Notes under the pieces: generated by a model
Told to the model about the DNA's origin: nothing
The model's database searches: none
What the model saw: the letters and a program-made list of their open reading frames with translations, nothing else
Shown here: positions 21,626-32,660 of the stretch, in pieces
Position numbering within the stretch: the stretch's first letter is position 1
How the letters are laid out: each line of letters begins with the position of its first letter
Source: Chelonoidis abingdonii
Taxonomy: Eukaryota; Chordata; Testudines; Testudinidae
Direction of reading: 5' to 3'
Assembly: GCF_003597395.2 (NCBI RefSeq)
Contig: NC_133773.1
Span: forward strand, 142,086,857-142,150,856
Length of the DNA: 64,000 nucleotides
Translations under genes and position numbers: made by a program

Positions 21626-23179
21626 TATTTCCTAATGAATCAAAGTGTCATCAAGCCACTGACAACAGAGTCATTTCTCAGCAGGACGGCAGTGAGTGGT
21701 AGGGGAGAGAGGAACAGGAGAGCGTGGCCACATGAGCAAAGGCAGGGGGATCATTTCAACCCAAATTGTCATCTTCTCAGGCAGGGAGGAGATCTGCTTG
21801 CTGCTCAAGTCATCGGCACTGATGGCTTTTCCATCCCAGCAGTTTGCCCCTCGGGCTCAGGCAGAGAGGTGCCGGGGAGGAGGGCTCAGATTTGCAGCCC
21901 CCAGCAAGCAGATGCCAGGAACGAGTGAATTATGTTGCTTCATTGTTTGGCTTCGAAAAAGGGAAGAAGAGATCAAGTCAGGACAATATTGTCCTTCTAG
22001 GACAAATCTGCTCCCAGGAAATACACGTCACCCCTCTAAGATGGGCCAAGGCTTTAATCTCCTGCGGGCTTGGTCCTGGTACCTCTCTCTCTGCGGTAGT
22101 CTTTTGTCCGGTGCACGTCCCAGACATAACAAATGTTCCCATTGCAATTAGGCACCCTGTAAGGTGTGGGGCCCTGCTGCCATAAGGCTGGTGGTGGTCT
22201 CTCTTCCTGGGTGAAATTCACACTGTGCGAAGGGCTAGCAGAAAGCCAAAGCAATACTACCAGGTCTCAGCCTGGGATCTGAGCTCTCATTGTGAATGTA
22301 CTGGTGAAATGGGTGCAGATCTCTGTACCCTTAGGGCTTCCGTGGTGCGTAGGCCACGTGCTGGGTCTCTGCACAGGGCATGAATTCCAGCCACTGTGCA
22401 ATCTGCAGCCAGCTATGCCCACACAGTGGTAGCTGCAGAGCCACCGTGACACACACTGGCTTTGTCTAGGCTAAGGGTGTGTGGCTGGAGCGTGTTAGCC
22501 AACACCCATCTTCCATGTAGGCAGTGTGGAGTTTAACACCAGCTCGGTCTTCACTCCCTCCCCCTCGTCCGACGCTCTTAGAAACTGTTAGCTAACGCAT
22601 CCTACCAACAAATCCCGATGAAGCCCAAGCCAGCAGTGGGTGCACGGACAATACCCTGTCTGACAAACACTCGCACACACATACCTCCCCAGTTATAAAA
22701 TACAGGAGTACAAAGGATTTGTCTCTTTGAACATGGTTGGGAGAGGCCAATGGGTAAATCTCTATCTGATCAGTGGCCGTTTGCCTTGATTTCCATGTGC
22801 CCAGGACGTGGGGGGGTCTGGCCAGGATTGGGCGAAGAGGGGTTGGGGCTGTTGTCAAAGGGTTTTAATTCAATGACCTGCACCTTTTTAACTGGTTCAG
22901 TTACACCATGAGGCTGCGATATCAGCACACAGATACCAAGAAGCCCAGGGTCATAAAGATCTAGGAGTGATTTCAGCCTGCAGGGAGTTCTCATGTGCTT
23001 GGTATTGCAATACCAGTAACACCAAAAGATGCTCCACTGCTGCAGTGCTGGTGAGCGGCTCAGTAGGTTACATGGGCTGGTAGAATACATTTCCTAGGGG
23101 AGTGCCAGAAGCACCACACCGGCACACTTAAAACTAGATGGGACCAAACATATATATATATACTCTAGGGGATGCTTCA
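21626..23179. other. Unassigned sequence
   Basis: No repeat or exon was recognised. A short (TA)n run lies near 23150-23162. Around 22445-22560, 'ggctttgtctaggctaaggg' hints at a decayed MITE but lacks a partner end. Confidence 0.35.
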
Positions 23180-23267
23180 ATAGGGAGGCAGGGTGATCTA
23201 GGGGTTAGGGCACTTGGCTCGGATCTCAGCTCTGCCACAGACTTCCTGGGGGAGTTTGGGTGAGGCC
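23180..23267 (+). mobile_element. MIR-like SINE, left piece (split by hAT)
   Basis: 'gatctaggggttagggcact' is the tRNA-derived head and 'ctcagctctgccacagactt' the core start. The copy resumes at 25052 with 'gtgaggcccttcatctctgt', and 'gtgaggcc' is duplicated on both sides of the hAT. Confidence 0.8.
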
Positions 23268-25051
23268 CAGAGGTGTAGCGAGCGCCCTCCGTACCCTCCG
23301 ACCGGAGGGGGCCCCACAAGGAAGGGGGCCCCTAAAAGTGGCAAAAAAAATGTAAGGTATAACTAGGTAAGTGACATTTATTGACGCTATTGCACAATCC
23401 ATGTCGGTTTTACTGACAAAACCGTGAAGTCATTATGATACATCATAATGCTATTGGCTACATCAGTTGTCTGTCGGTCAGTTTCGAATTTTAGTTGGAC
23501 CCATTCAAAGAAAGTGTATTTGCGTTCATAATGGCGGTCAGCGGATAAATGTTATTAATTTAGTTGTTTAGTTTTTTATCGTTTCCAACGCAGAAGCGTG
23601 CTTTGTGATGTCTAAGAGAATGTATAAGAGCGGAGCTAGTAAACGAAAGGCAGCAAAAGATGCCGAGAAGGAACTTGAGAAAATTCCAAAGTTGTCAACG
23701 TATTTTGCGCTGCAATCCAACGTACAGGTACAGGCACATGAAATGGACAGCGCTAGCAGCGACGAATCGTATCCAGAAGTATCCAGAAGTGCTTCAAGTG
23801 AGGTCGAAGGTGAAGCCAGTTGTTCTACCAAACAAACTGTGACAGATATTCAAGCTGCTGCCGGGAAAGAAGTGTCTGAATCTGAACCACTGACTGATGA
23901 TCCAGGAGATTGACCGTCTATATATCGGACAGGCAAGTGTGTGACATTGTTGCACGTGGCCCACCGCAGCAGAATGAAAGTTACGAATTTCCATTTAACG
24001 AGGAAAGACGGAGGTTCACAAGTACTCATTTCTATCGAACCATGGCAAATGGCGAGAAAATAAGACGTTCATGGTTAATGTACTCAGTTCAGAAAGATGC
24101 CATTTTTTGTTTTTGTTGTAAATTATTTGGCACTGGCGACATACCGCTACGTCGTGGAACATCTGCTTGGAAAGCACTGTCAAAAAGACTTCAGCAGCAT
24201 GAAACAGGCAAAGGTCATCAAGACTGTATGGTGAAATGGTTTGACCTTCGGTCAGGCATAGTAAACCGTACATCTATTGACCAACTCGAATTGCAGGCTT
24301 TTCTGAAAGAAAGAGATTTCTGGAGAAATGTTGTCAAACGCATGGTTGATGTCGTTATTTTCTTGTCCGAAAGAAACTTGGCATTTCGAGGAAGTAATGA
24401 AAAGCTCGGCGATCCTTCGAATGGCAACTTTTTGGGACTGTTTGAATTGCTTGCAAAGTATGATACTGTCCTCAGCGAACTTTTACAGAGGATTAAGAAG
24501 GCAGAGACACATGTTCAGTACCTCAGTCCACAGATCCAAAACGAGCTGATTCAACTTGTTGCCAGTAACATTCAAGAGGCCAACATAGCGCAGCTTAAAA
24601 AAGCAAAATATTATTCAGTTATTTTGGACTGTACTCCCGACGTGTCACATGAAGAACAGATGTCTGTGGTGTTACGCTTTGTTGAATGCAACGGTGAAGA
24701 TGGTGTCAATATTCGTGAAGCGTTTGTTGGTTTTCTTAATGTTCATGATACAACTGGCGAGGGCTTATTGGAAGCGTTTCTTGAAAAGGCAAACAACTTA
24801 GGAATAGACATTGCTGACATGAGAGGCCAAGCTTATGATAACGGCGCAAATATGAGAGGAAAGAATAAAGGAGTTCAAGCCCGCATGCTAGAAATAAATG
24901 ACCGTGCCTTGTATGTACCATGTGGAGCTCACACTTGGAATCTTGTGATCTCAGACACGGCAAATTCATCGAAATATGCCGTTGACTTTTTCGGTAAGGG
25001 GCCCCGGACATATGTTCGGAGGGGACCACGTTCTTTGTTGCTACGGCCCTG
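23268..25051 (+). mobile_element. hAT element with perfect 8-bp target duplication, internal deletion
   Basis: Termini 'cagaggtgtagcgagcg' (left) and 'cagggccgtagcaac' (right, reverse-complemented) form short imperfect inverted repeats. 'gtgaggcc' flanks the element exactly at 23260-23267 and 25052-25059. It carries a plus-strand transposase gene lacking its 3' part, directly followed by the right terminal region. Flanks rejoin into a MIR SINE. The intact duplications and long frame make it the youngest large element in the window. Confidence 0.92.
23608..24995 (+). pseudogene. hAT transposase, TTF-zinc-finger/DUF4371 type (ZMYM1-like), truncated and frameshifted
   Basis: The ATG at 23608 starts a basic segment ('KRMYKSGASKRKAAKDAEK') and then 'IPKLSTYF', typical N-terminal features of this hAT group. 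The frame stops at a TGA at 23911-23913, and an extra TA in 'tatata' at about 23920 shifts it. Coding then continues in another frame to about 24995. That part (numbered from 23910) has a TTF-type finger: C67, C70, H97, H103. It then shows the start of the RNase H-like core: D240 in 'VILDCTPD' and D310 in 'GQAYDNGANM', followed by 'CGAHTWNLVI'. The third acidic residue and the C-terminal dimerisation region are missing, because the frame runs straight into the 3' terminal region. The family performs cut-and-paste transposition in the nucleus. This copy is inactive but could be a passenger for a full-length relative. Confidence 0.88.
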
Positions 25052-25190
25052 GTGAGGCCCTTCATCTCTGTGCCTCAGTTTCCCATCTGCGCTAAGGGGA
25101 TAACAGCACCTCCTGGGGTGTAGTGAGGCTAAATCCAGCAAGGATTGTGAAGTGCTCAGATACTGTGCTGAGGGGGTGAGGGGGGTTTAT
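25052..25190 (+). mobile_element. MIR-like SINE, right piece
   Basis: 'ctctgtgcctcagtttccca', 'ggataacagcacctcctggg' and 'aaggattgtgaagtgctcag' continue the MIR core and tail interrupted at 23267. Confidence 0.85.
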
Positions 25191-25339
25191 AGGTATTTAG
25201 GGTGAATAGCAGTGGCTGAATTAGAGAATGGCCCCATGCACGTGGCTTTCAATGATATTCTAGGTGTGGCTTAATATGGGATGGGGGGTTATTCCAAACT
25301 TAAGGCAATAACAGTATGAATCTAAAAGCTCTTTGCAAG

Positions 25340-25470
25340 CCTCCCTGCACCCCAGTAAGGTGTAACCAGCCCTACTTTACACAGAACCTTACAGGTTAAG
25401 GCCACCCAAGACTGGTAGAGCTGGGACGTGAACCCAGGAGTCCGGCACTTTAGTCATTAGACGTTTCTGG
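25340..25470 (-). mobile_element. MIR-like SINE fragment
   Basis: 'actggtagagctgggacgtg' and 'aacccaggagtccggcactt' followed by 'tagtcattagac' are reverse MIR core and head. Confidence 0.7.
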
Positions 25471-25611
25471 GGCCACTGAATTAAACTTCAGAAATGCCAT
25501 AAGACGAATGAGATGAATGAAGTGGAAGAGGCTAGCTCTGGGAGACCACTAGGGGGCAGTATGTGCATACAGAATAATCGCAGCCTCTGGGACAGGGGCT
25601 GGGAGGGGTTA

Positions 25612-25734
25612 TAGGGTGGTCAGACAGCAAACCTGAAAAATCGGGACAGGGGTAGGGGATAATAGGAGCCTATGTAAGAAAATGACCCCAAAATCGGGAT
25701 TGTTCCTATAAAATCAGGACATCTGGTCACCCTA
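25612..25734. mobile_element. 123-bp hAT-type MITE, copy 1
   Basis: Left end 'tagggtggtcagacagcaa', right end 'acatctggtcaccct' plus 'a': near-perfect inverted repeats. It has the same length as copy 2 at 27770-27892 and most of the same sequence ('gataataggagcctatgtaa'). Flanks 'aggggtta' and 'aggggaca' match at 6 of 8 positions, a worn 8-bp target duplication. Confidence 0.85.
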
Positions 25735-26019
25735 AGGGGACAATACTTTGTTAAAACAAAAGAACCCAACACCCCAGACATGTCTCTGAAACTAGAAACA
25801 AGTGGGGCTTCCCTATGGAAGTGGAACTGGATGGCCAGACGGACTGTTCTACAATGGTGGGATGCCCTGAAGATATTATTAGGGCATCTATTTGCTGACA
25901 AGTGTGTGCGTGTTCTTGTGTGTACACGTGTCCAGATCCGTGAGTTCTGTTCACCCCATTACCTCGAGCATCTCATGTGTGTGGGCGAGGGCATTTATTA
26001 TCATCATTAATTCTTTGGA

Positions 26020-26115
26020 CTATGTAGTGGCTCAGGCGCTGGGCCACGTTGTGCTAGGCTCTGTACAAAATCGTAAAGAGATGGGCCCTGCTTTGAAGAG
26101 CTCAGAGTCTAAGCA
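26020..26115 (-). mobile_element. SINE 3' tail fragment
   Basis: 'ctaggctctgtacaaaatcg' and 'gggccctgctttgaagagct' plus 'cagagtctaa' match the tail of the tRNA-headed SINE whose fuller reverse copy lies at 37550-37735. Confidence 0.5.
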
Positions 26116-26979
26116 GCATCCCCATGCTTGTGCGTCATTCACCCCCACCACCAAAATCTTCCCCATACATACGAGCAGGCGTAAGTAGCTGTCTCCTGGC
26201 CTCCACCATAGCTAAGCACATCCCGTGTGTGTGTGTGTATGAACGTACACACATGCCTGTGATCTGTTCACACCATCCCCTATGCATCATCACTCTTGAG
26301 AAAGCCACAGGTAATTAAAGCAGCATGGGCCAGAGATTTACTCCAGGGTGGGGGAAGGGACTGCCTCTGAAGTTTATAATCCGAGCAAAGCAGGCACAAA
26401 ATTTCAGTCGCAAAATGGAAGGTGGTTTCCTTCCCCCAGCCCCAGGCCCCCAGCTCCTTATCTCAGGGCTCCCAAGTGGAACAAATGGGCACAGGGCTGG
26501 GAAGTGAAGGAAAGAACAGGAGCAGGCATTAGACAGAAAATGAGCCTGTTTTTATTCAGGTGGCTAAGCCAGGCCAGATGGAACAGATAAAGCATGATGT
26601 TCTGGGCCAGTCCTATTAGTTAGAGCCAGGAAAACAGCCCCTAAACACCCCTCTATCTCGTTTGAATCAGGCAGTTTTTTTAAGCAGCAGGTGCCTTTTT
26701 TCCAGGGGGCAGAGATCGAAGCAAGATAACTCGGGGAGCGGGAGAGCCACCAGCCATGCAGGGGCTAAACATCAGCGAGCCAAATGCCCTGTAATGAACA
26801 CAGCCAAGGAGAGCCCGATTCTGCTTCCTCTAGGAGCCAGCTGCCAGACACGCAGGGACATCAGGCCCCCAGTTGCGGCACGAGCCATTCAGTGGAGGCT
26901 GCTGCACGCTGGGAATTTTCCTCTGCCGGAAAAGTGGCGGGAGAGGCTTGAGCGTGACCTTGCTTGGGGGCTGAAAGGA
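26116..26979. other. Unassigned, short (GT)n run
   Basis: A GT/AC-alternating patch lies near 26224-26255. No recognised repeat family or exon elsewhere. Confidence 0.4.
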
Positions 26980-27320
26980 ATGTGATTCTGACGTGCTGGC
27001 ACTGCACAATCAAGGATTTCATTATTTCCATTATTAGTCTCATTGCTGGCTTTTTACATTTCTTAATAAGAACTTCCCCAGCCATGCTCGGCTGGCCGCC
27101 TTATCGGAGACATTTCGCTTCCCTTCCCCATCCTGTTTGATCTTGGGCTGCTAAATGGGAAATGCCTCCCGCCATGTAATTGAAAGTGGGGCTGTTAAAA
27201 GGGAATTAGAGCTGGGTTTTATTATTCTGGTGGGTTCGGTTGGTTTGTTCTCTTTTAATTTCCCTTCCCCGTCAGCCCCTTTGGGCTGTTTGTAAATGAA
27301 AATGTCACTGATGTACAAGC
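26980..27320. promoter_or_regulatory. Candidate conserved noncoding element
   Basis: This repeat-free stretch is dense in AT-core motifs of the kind bound by homeodomain and related factors: 'ttcattatttccattatta', 'tttcttaataag', 'catgtaattgaaag' and 'cttttaatttccc'. It also has a GATA-like 'ttatcgga'. It shows none of the decay typical of the surrounding repeats. Conservation itself cannot be judged from one sequence, so this is only a candidate. Confidence 0.25.
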
Positions 27321-27769
27321 TGGGGACAAGACAGTGGCAGGGAGCTGTGCTGCTGGCACCGGCTTCCAGGGCAAGGGGGGGTTGATGGAACTGGGGAGGC
27401 AGGGGCTGCCGTGGCTCGTCTTCCCCCAATGGGAGACGGGCAATGGGGGAAGGCGGGCGGCATGGCCAAAAATGGCACCGTGCTGCCCAGCGGGGGGAAA
27501 GATCCATCCAGAGCAATTGTTGGAGGTGCTGCCTTTCCTTGGGAGCTTTCACTAGCATCTCCCCCTCCCCCTGGGAGGATTAAAACTTCCCCCCAAGGCA
27601 AGACCGAGTAGGGCAGCAAAGCAGCAGAGGGGCAGGGTTGAGCCATAGGGCAGGGGACGGTGCAGGAGGGAGGGAGTGGATATGACAAATCAGGTGGGAT
27701 TCTTTCCCCACATTGAGCCCTGCACTCCTGAAAGAGGGTGTTTTGGCCACTAAGTAAGGGGGTTAAGTT

Positions 27770-27892
27770 TAGGGTGACCAGACAGCAAATGAGAAAAATC
27801 GGGATGGGGGTGGGAGGTAATAGGAGCCTATGTAAGAAAAAGACCCCAAAATTGGGACTGTCCCTATAAAATAGGGGCATCTGGTCACCCTA
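27770..27892. mobile_element. 123-bp hAT-type MITE, copy 2
   Basis: Perfect terminal inverted repeats 'tagggtgaccaga' and 'tctggtcaccct' plus 'a', flanked by a perfect 8-bp duplication 'gttaagtt' at 27762-27769 and 27893-27900. It has no coding capacity. The perfect ends and duplication indicate a fairly recent insertion by a hAT transposase. Confidence 0.93.
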
Positions 27893-27900
27893 GTTAAGTT

Positions 27901-28396
27901 ACCCCACCTTCTGCACCTGGACAAGCGACGCTCTGCCTTAGTCACATAGCCCATGCATTGGGGGGCAAGGAATCTGCTCGTGAGCACCTGGCCAAACTGG
28001 AGAGGAAAGGGTTTCCACGCTCCCCCAGCCTCAGGACTTCCACCTCGGAGCACGTGCTATGAAGTTTACTGTAGTGACTAAGGGGGCAGAGCTGGTGACT
28101 CCGATGAGCTCTTGTCTCTCCAGGCCTGGCTCAGGGCGCTATTAACCAAACAATGCCCTCATTTGCCCCAACATGCTGCATGTCATGGGCGGGGCATCCC
28201 CTAGACATACAGCACTCGCGCCCAGCAGCCCTACCTCAGGATTGCTCCCCGCTGGGCTGGGCCCTGCGCAAACACAAGGGGCGACCCACAGAGCTAACAG
28301 GCTCAGCGTTTGCCAGGCCAATTGGTCTGACCTGAACTAGCTCCATATCAGGTGTGTCTAATGTGCCTGCCACCACGGGGTCTGGTTTGGCTCTTA
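27901..28396. other. Unassigned sequence
   Basis: No repeat or exon recognised. Confidence 0.35.
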
Positions 28397-28660
28397 GGCC
28401 TGGTCTACATCAGTCAAGGGTGAGAAAAATCCACATCCTGAGCAGCGTTGTTAAGCCAACTTTGATCCCTGTGTAATGGGAGGATTCTTCCATTAACCTC
28501 ACTACTGCCACACAGGCAGGTGGATTACCTACGCCCCCTGCGATTAGCCACCTGGGATTACCTGCAACGGGAAAACCCCTCCCCTCGGCATAGGTAGTGT
28601 CTACACTGGGAAGCACGATTGCGGTGCAGCTGTGACCCTGTAACGTTTGAAGTGTAGCCC
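28397..28660. mobile_element. Degenerate MITE with Harbinger-type left end
   Basis: It starts 'ggcctggtctacatcagtca', preceded by TTA, and contains 'tagtgtctacactgggaa' near 28595. A weak opposite end, reverse-complemented 'gggctacacttcaaacg', lies near 28660. The two ends may belong to two adjoining MITEs. Confidence 0.45.
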
Positions 28661-29251
28661 AGCGCTTGGTGTGCAGCTTATTTGCCCTGGGCAGAGCTCC
28701 AAACTGCGGGCGTTTCGCTGAGCTGAACCTCGGAAGCCCTGCACCAGTTTGAACCCCGGCTCAGTGGTGGGCGTTGGGGCGGCGTTGGCCTTACCTATTC
28801 TACCCCTTTGTCTGGTAGTTCAGAGTCCTGTGGACACCCCGCCTCTCTGCACTACTGGGCCTCATTTCACAGTGGCCTGGACAGCAAAGAGCGTCTCTTT
28901 CCCAGCCCGTTGTGAAGGAGCCGAGCTGCTCAGTGCTGCCACTAGGGGCCCTTCATGCAGCAGTTTTCTGCAGATGGGGAGAAAAATAATACAGGATCCG
29001 CAGCTGGCCTGTCCGCCGGGGGACAGAACAGCCGTGGAGTGGGAGCCATGGCCCTCAGAGGGCTCCAGACACGGCACCGCCCCAGCGGGAGCTTCCCAGC
29101 ACACCCGGGTGACATCCCTTAGGAGGGTGGGTTCCGGCCCTACCTCCTCCCCAGATGCTTTGGGTAGCTGGCGACGGCAGGAGCATGAGAGTGCCCTTGC
29201 CCATAGAGACCTGTCACCATGAGACCTTGGCTGGGGGACTGTGGACAACAT
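28661..29251. other. Unassigned sequence
   Basis: GC-moderate DNA with open frames on both strands at 28749-29284. None has a recognised motif, and I do not call an exon. Confidence 0.35.
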
Positions 29252-29256
29252 GGGCC

Positions 29257-30108
29257 TGCTCCTGCTGCAGCTTACGGAAGCCAAGGCAGGTCCTGTAACC
29301 CCCGTTATGGTCTCTCTCTGTAGGGAAAAGACGGTGCACTGGGATCACTGAGGTCAGACCGCCGTGCTCCAAGCCCGTGTCTGTCAGCGAGGGAGGGGGT
29401 GTCAGCTGCTCCCCTTCCCCAAAGGGGCCTGTGGTAAGGCGAGACTCACCCAGCAGCGCCTCCTGCTGGTTATCCTGGGAATTAGCTGTTCCCAGCTCCC
29501 GAGCACCCTCTGCCAGCTGGCGTCTAGCCTTTCACTGGCCTGTGTCCCTCCCAGACCGGAGTACCTTTGCCTAGGGATTCTGCCCCAGCAGTACCCCCAC
29601 AGATGTCTGGGTCTCCCCTCCCCAAGGAACCCACAACCCTCTATCCCCACCTCGCCTCAGTCTATGGCCACTGCCAGTCACCAACTAGCCCCCGTTCCCT
29701 GAGGCAGACTGCAGTGTATATGCCACTCATCACAGGCAAGAGGGGTTTGGACCCGCTGCCCTTGCCTAACCCCCAGACTGCACCTCTGCAGCCCCAGTGC
29801 CTTCCCTAGGCCCTTCTCAAGGCCTGCAGCCTGGGGAGTGGCCCGGATTGAGCTCCCCAGCCCTGCTCCACTCAGGCACCTATTGCTTTCAGACAGCCAG
29901 GCCCTGCTCTCTCACAGGCTAAAGAGGGACTGACTTTGTTCCTGCCTAGCAGCCCTTTTATAGAGCCAGTTGTGGCCTGATTGGGGCGTGGCCCCACCTG
30001 TGGCTACTTTCCCCAATCAGCCTGTTCTTACTGGTTCCCTGCCACAGCCCACTCCCAGGGCTGTTTTAAGGCCCTTCAGGGCAGAAGCAGGGTTACTGTC
30101 CTGCTACA
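29257..30108 (-). mobile_element. Probable solo LTR of an LTR retroelement
   Basis: Read on the minus strand the segment starts TGTAGCAGGACAG at 30108 and ends with CA at 29257, the canonical TG...CA ends. 'gggcc' borders both sides (29252-29256 and 30109-30113). Promoter-like elements are in place on that strand: a CCAAT-type box ('gattggggaaagtag') near 30020, a second 'ccaatcaggccac' near 29985, and a TATA box 'ctataaaagg' near 29960. No internal retroviral sequence adjoins it, so homologous recombination between two LTRs is the likely origin. Because a 5-bp match can arise by chance, the boundary at 29257 is less certain than the start at 30108. Whether the parent is an endogenous retrovirus or a Gypsy-type element is open. 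Confidence 0.5.
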
Positions 30109-30113
30109 GGGCC

Positions 30114-31434
30114 TCTCCCTGGGAGCCCCCATTCACTGGCTTCCTTCCTAGCCTCTGCTTTCCCTTTCTCTGCTCCCACCTTTGCCCTCACACTCATCTT
30201 TCATGGCTCCATGTATTTGCTCTTTCCCACTTTCTCCAAGGATTTTTTTTTCCACTCTATTTATTCCTTCCGTGCATGGCCACTCCCCTCCTATCCCCTG
30301 TCCTTTGTACGATCGGTGATTTCTTTCTTTCTCATCCTTTCCCTTCCCTCCTGGAAACATTACCATTACCATTGTTGTCAATTGTGAGACAGGTCCTAGA
30401 GGGAGTGGTTTGGATGGAAAAGCATCAGAGAACTCCCTAGGAATAGGTTGGTTAAGGGGCTCCAGGACGTGTCTGAAGGGCATACAAGGAGGAGAGCAAC
30501 GTGTTTAGGGCAAGTGTGATATAAGGATGACGGACACTGCACCAAAGCAGCTCCTTTGCTCATGACTTCCTGCTCTCTGCGAACCCTTCCCACCACTGGC
30601 TTATCCTCTTAAAAGGACCTTTTTTCTCAGTATGCTTTTCTGGGGCTGGCCCTTTCAGTCTGGTAGAGCCAAGTACCTACTGCTCTGAGGTGTCTATTTT
30701 GACCCAGTCTTTCTTCCGGCAGGTAAGGAGCTGTTAGGTTGATCCTGCCTTTTTGTGGAGGAGCCAGCCCATTTGCCAAGTGGGAGGGAACTAGCTGTGA
30801 TGGGATGAAACTGAGCAAAGGGAAACTTAGCCAGAGCATCACAGAACGTTTTCTGCTCTTGGAGGACTGTTCCACTCAGGAGGAGTAGAAGCCTGTTGTA
30901 TCCTTTCCAAGTATTAGCTCCAAGGTCCAGATACACGCCCTGATCGTGGGAGCCTTAGGCTCGTGGGACCCCCACAATGAGCCAGTTCTGACAGTGTGCG
31001 GAGTCGGTCGATGCTACACCTGGCTCATAAGACAGCTCATGGTGTCTGACACCATCAGTTGATCCAGAGACATTTATATAGAACACATCACCGGACACCG
31101 CCAATACCACACCGAGTAACTGAGACCACAGACCAGGGAAATAATCCACTTCCCTCCCTGACGGACCAAGGGACGCACCCCACCCATGTTCTAATCCGCT
31201 CCACCGATACTGGCTTGGGCTCCGTACTCATTGCATGGGTGGCGTACCCGAGCCCACTTATCCACTGACACTTGCAACCCAATCTGGGTCTATGCCGGTT
31301 ATGTGACATGTATGTATCTCTTCATCCTTGCAAATGATACCTGTAACCCCCCATAACCCAAGCCTGACCCAAGATGTACAGTACCTTCCCTCTCAACCTG
31401 TGTATATTTCATTTTAAACATTCACTTCAATACA
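30114..31434. other. Unassigned, pyrimidine-rich start
   Basis: 30120-30360 is rich in C and T on the plus strand. The part at 31050-31430 has a composition unlike its surroundings and may be an old retroelement, but no family could be named. Confidence 0.3.
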
Positions 31435-32248
31435 ATTTCTTAGGTGTATTCTGGTAGTGGCAAGGAGATCAACAAGGACAAGTGCAGAGTCCTGCACTTA
31501 GAATGGAAGAATCCCAGGCACTGCTACAGGCTGGGGACAGATTGGCTAAGCGGCAGTTCTGCAGAAAAGGACCTGGGGATTACAGTGGATGAGAAGCTGG
31601 GTATGAGTCAGTAGTGTCCCCTTGTTTCCAAGAAGGCCAATGGCATATTGGGCTGTATTAGCAGGAGCATTGACGGCAGATCGAGGAAAGTGATTATCCC
31701 CCCCTATTTGGCACTGGTGAGGCCACACCTGGAGTATTGTGTCTAGTTTTGGGCCCCCCGCTACAGAAGGGATGTGGGCAAATTGAAGAGAGTCCAGCAA
31801 AGGGCAACGGAAATCATCAGGGGGCTGGGGCACATGACTTATGAGGAGAGGCTGAGGGAACTGGGGTTATTTAGTCTGCAGAAGAGAAGAGTGAGGGGGG
31901 ATTTGATAGCTGCTTTCAACTACCTGAAAGGGGGTTCCAAAGAGGATGGATCTAGACTGTTCTCAATGATGGAAGATGACAGAACAAGGAGTAATGGTCT
32001 CAAATTGCAGTGGGGGAGTCTTAGGTTGGATATTAGGAAACCCTATTTCACTAGGAGGGTGGTGAAGCACTGGAATGGGTTCCCTAGGGAAGTGGTGGAA
32101 TCTCCTTCCTTAGAGGTTTTTAAGGGGAGGCTTGACAAAGCCCTGGCTGGGATGATTTAGTTGGGAACTGGTCCTGCTTTGAGCAGGGGGTTGGACTAGA
32201 TACCTCCTGAAGTCCCTTCCAACCCTGATATTCTGTGATTCTATGATC
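31435..32248 (+). mobile_element. CR1 LINE, 3' 0.8 kb
   Basis: It begins within ORF2 ('caacaaggacaagtgcagag' corresponds to the K-C-K-V segment) and ends with the 3' UTR words 'ctgctttgagcagggggttg' and 'gtcccttccaaccctgatat', followed by two octamer tail units near 32234-32248. It is 5'-truncated. It is in the opposite orientation to the similar copies at 13976-14519 and 34906-35937. Confidence 0.95.
31690..32160 (+). pseudogene. CR1 ORF2 C-terminus, mostly open
   Basis: The frame open from about 31774 encodes '[14 protein letters not shown]', '[18 protein letters not shown]', '[20 protein letters not shown]', '[17 protein letters not shown]' and '[20 protein letters not shown]', ending at the same natural stop as the copy at 14062-14508. 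Upstream (31480-31770) other parts of the reverse transcriptase are present but interrupted, with a stop in 'gagtcagtagtgtcc'. The endonuclease, palm and catalytic residues are absent, so it has no activity. Comparison with the 14-kb copy indicates the same CR1 subfamily. Confidence 0.92.
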
Positions 32249-32254
32249 TTGTCA

Positions 32255-32335
32255 CAGCCAGGGACCTTGCTGTGCAAGGTGCTGTACAAACAGAACAAAA
32301 AGCTGCTCCCTGCCCCAAGCTTGCAAATAAAGCAG
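32255..32335 (-). mobile_element. SINE 3' tail fragment
   Basis: 'gtgctgtacaaacagaacaa' and 'gctgctccctgccccaagct' plus 'tgcaa' match the tail of the SINE seen at 37550. Confidence 0.45.
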
Positions 32336-32339
32336 TGGA

Positions 32340-32660
32340 GACTTGGCAGCAGGGTACAATCCTGTACAGCTTATCAGCTAATCAAGGAGACTATACACAG
32401 AGGGTAATAATTGAATTACATCCCCTCTCCAGGCTGCCATTTCAGTAGGGGGAAGGGCAACTGTCCATGGGATTTTTTTTTCAGAATATGGAACGTCTTT
32501 TCCCAACTCCAGGATATAATCTCCCAAGCCTGCATAGGCAGGGAGCGGGGGACACAGATCAGATGGCTGCTTTAATAGGTCTGTGATTTAAGGCCCAAAT
32601 AAATACCAAGAAATCCCCCTCTCGGCAGATAGTTTAACAAGAGATCCAGGTGGCCCCAGC
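32340..32660. promoter_or_regulatory. Candidate conserved noncoding element
   Basis: Repeat-free sequence with 'cttatcagctaatcaagg', 'gtaataattgaattacatc', 'ctgctttaataggtctgtga' and 'caaataaataccaag'. The motif density suggests an enhancer-like element, but no conservation data are available. Confidence 0.22.

Noticed and set aside
24218..25141. Minus-strand frames overlapping the hAT transposase
   Set aside because: They are shadows of the plus-strand transposase reading frame.
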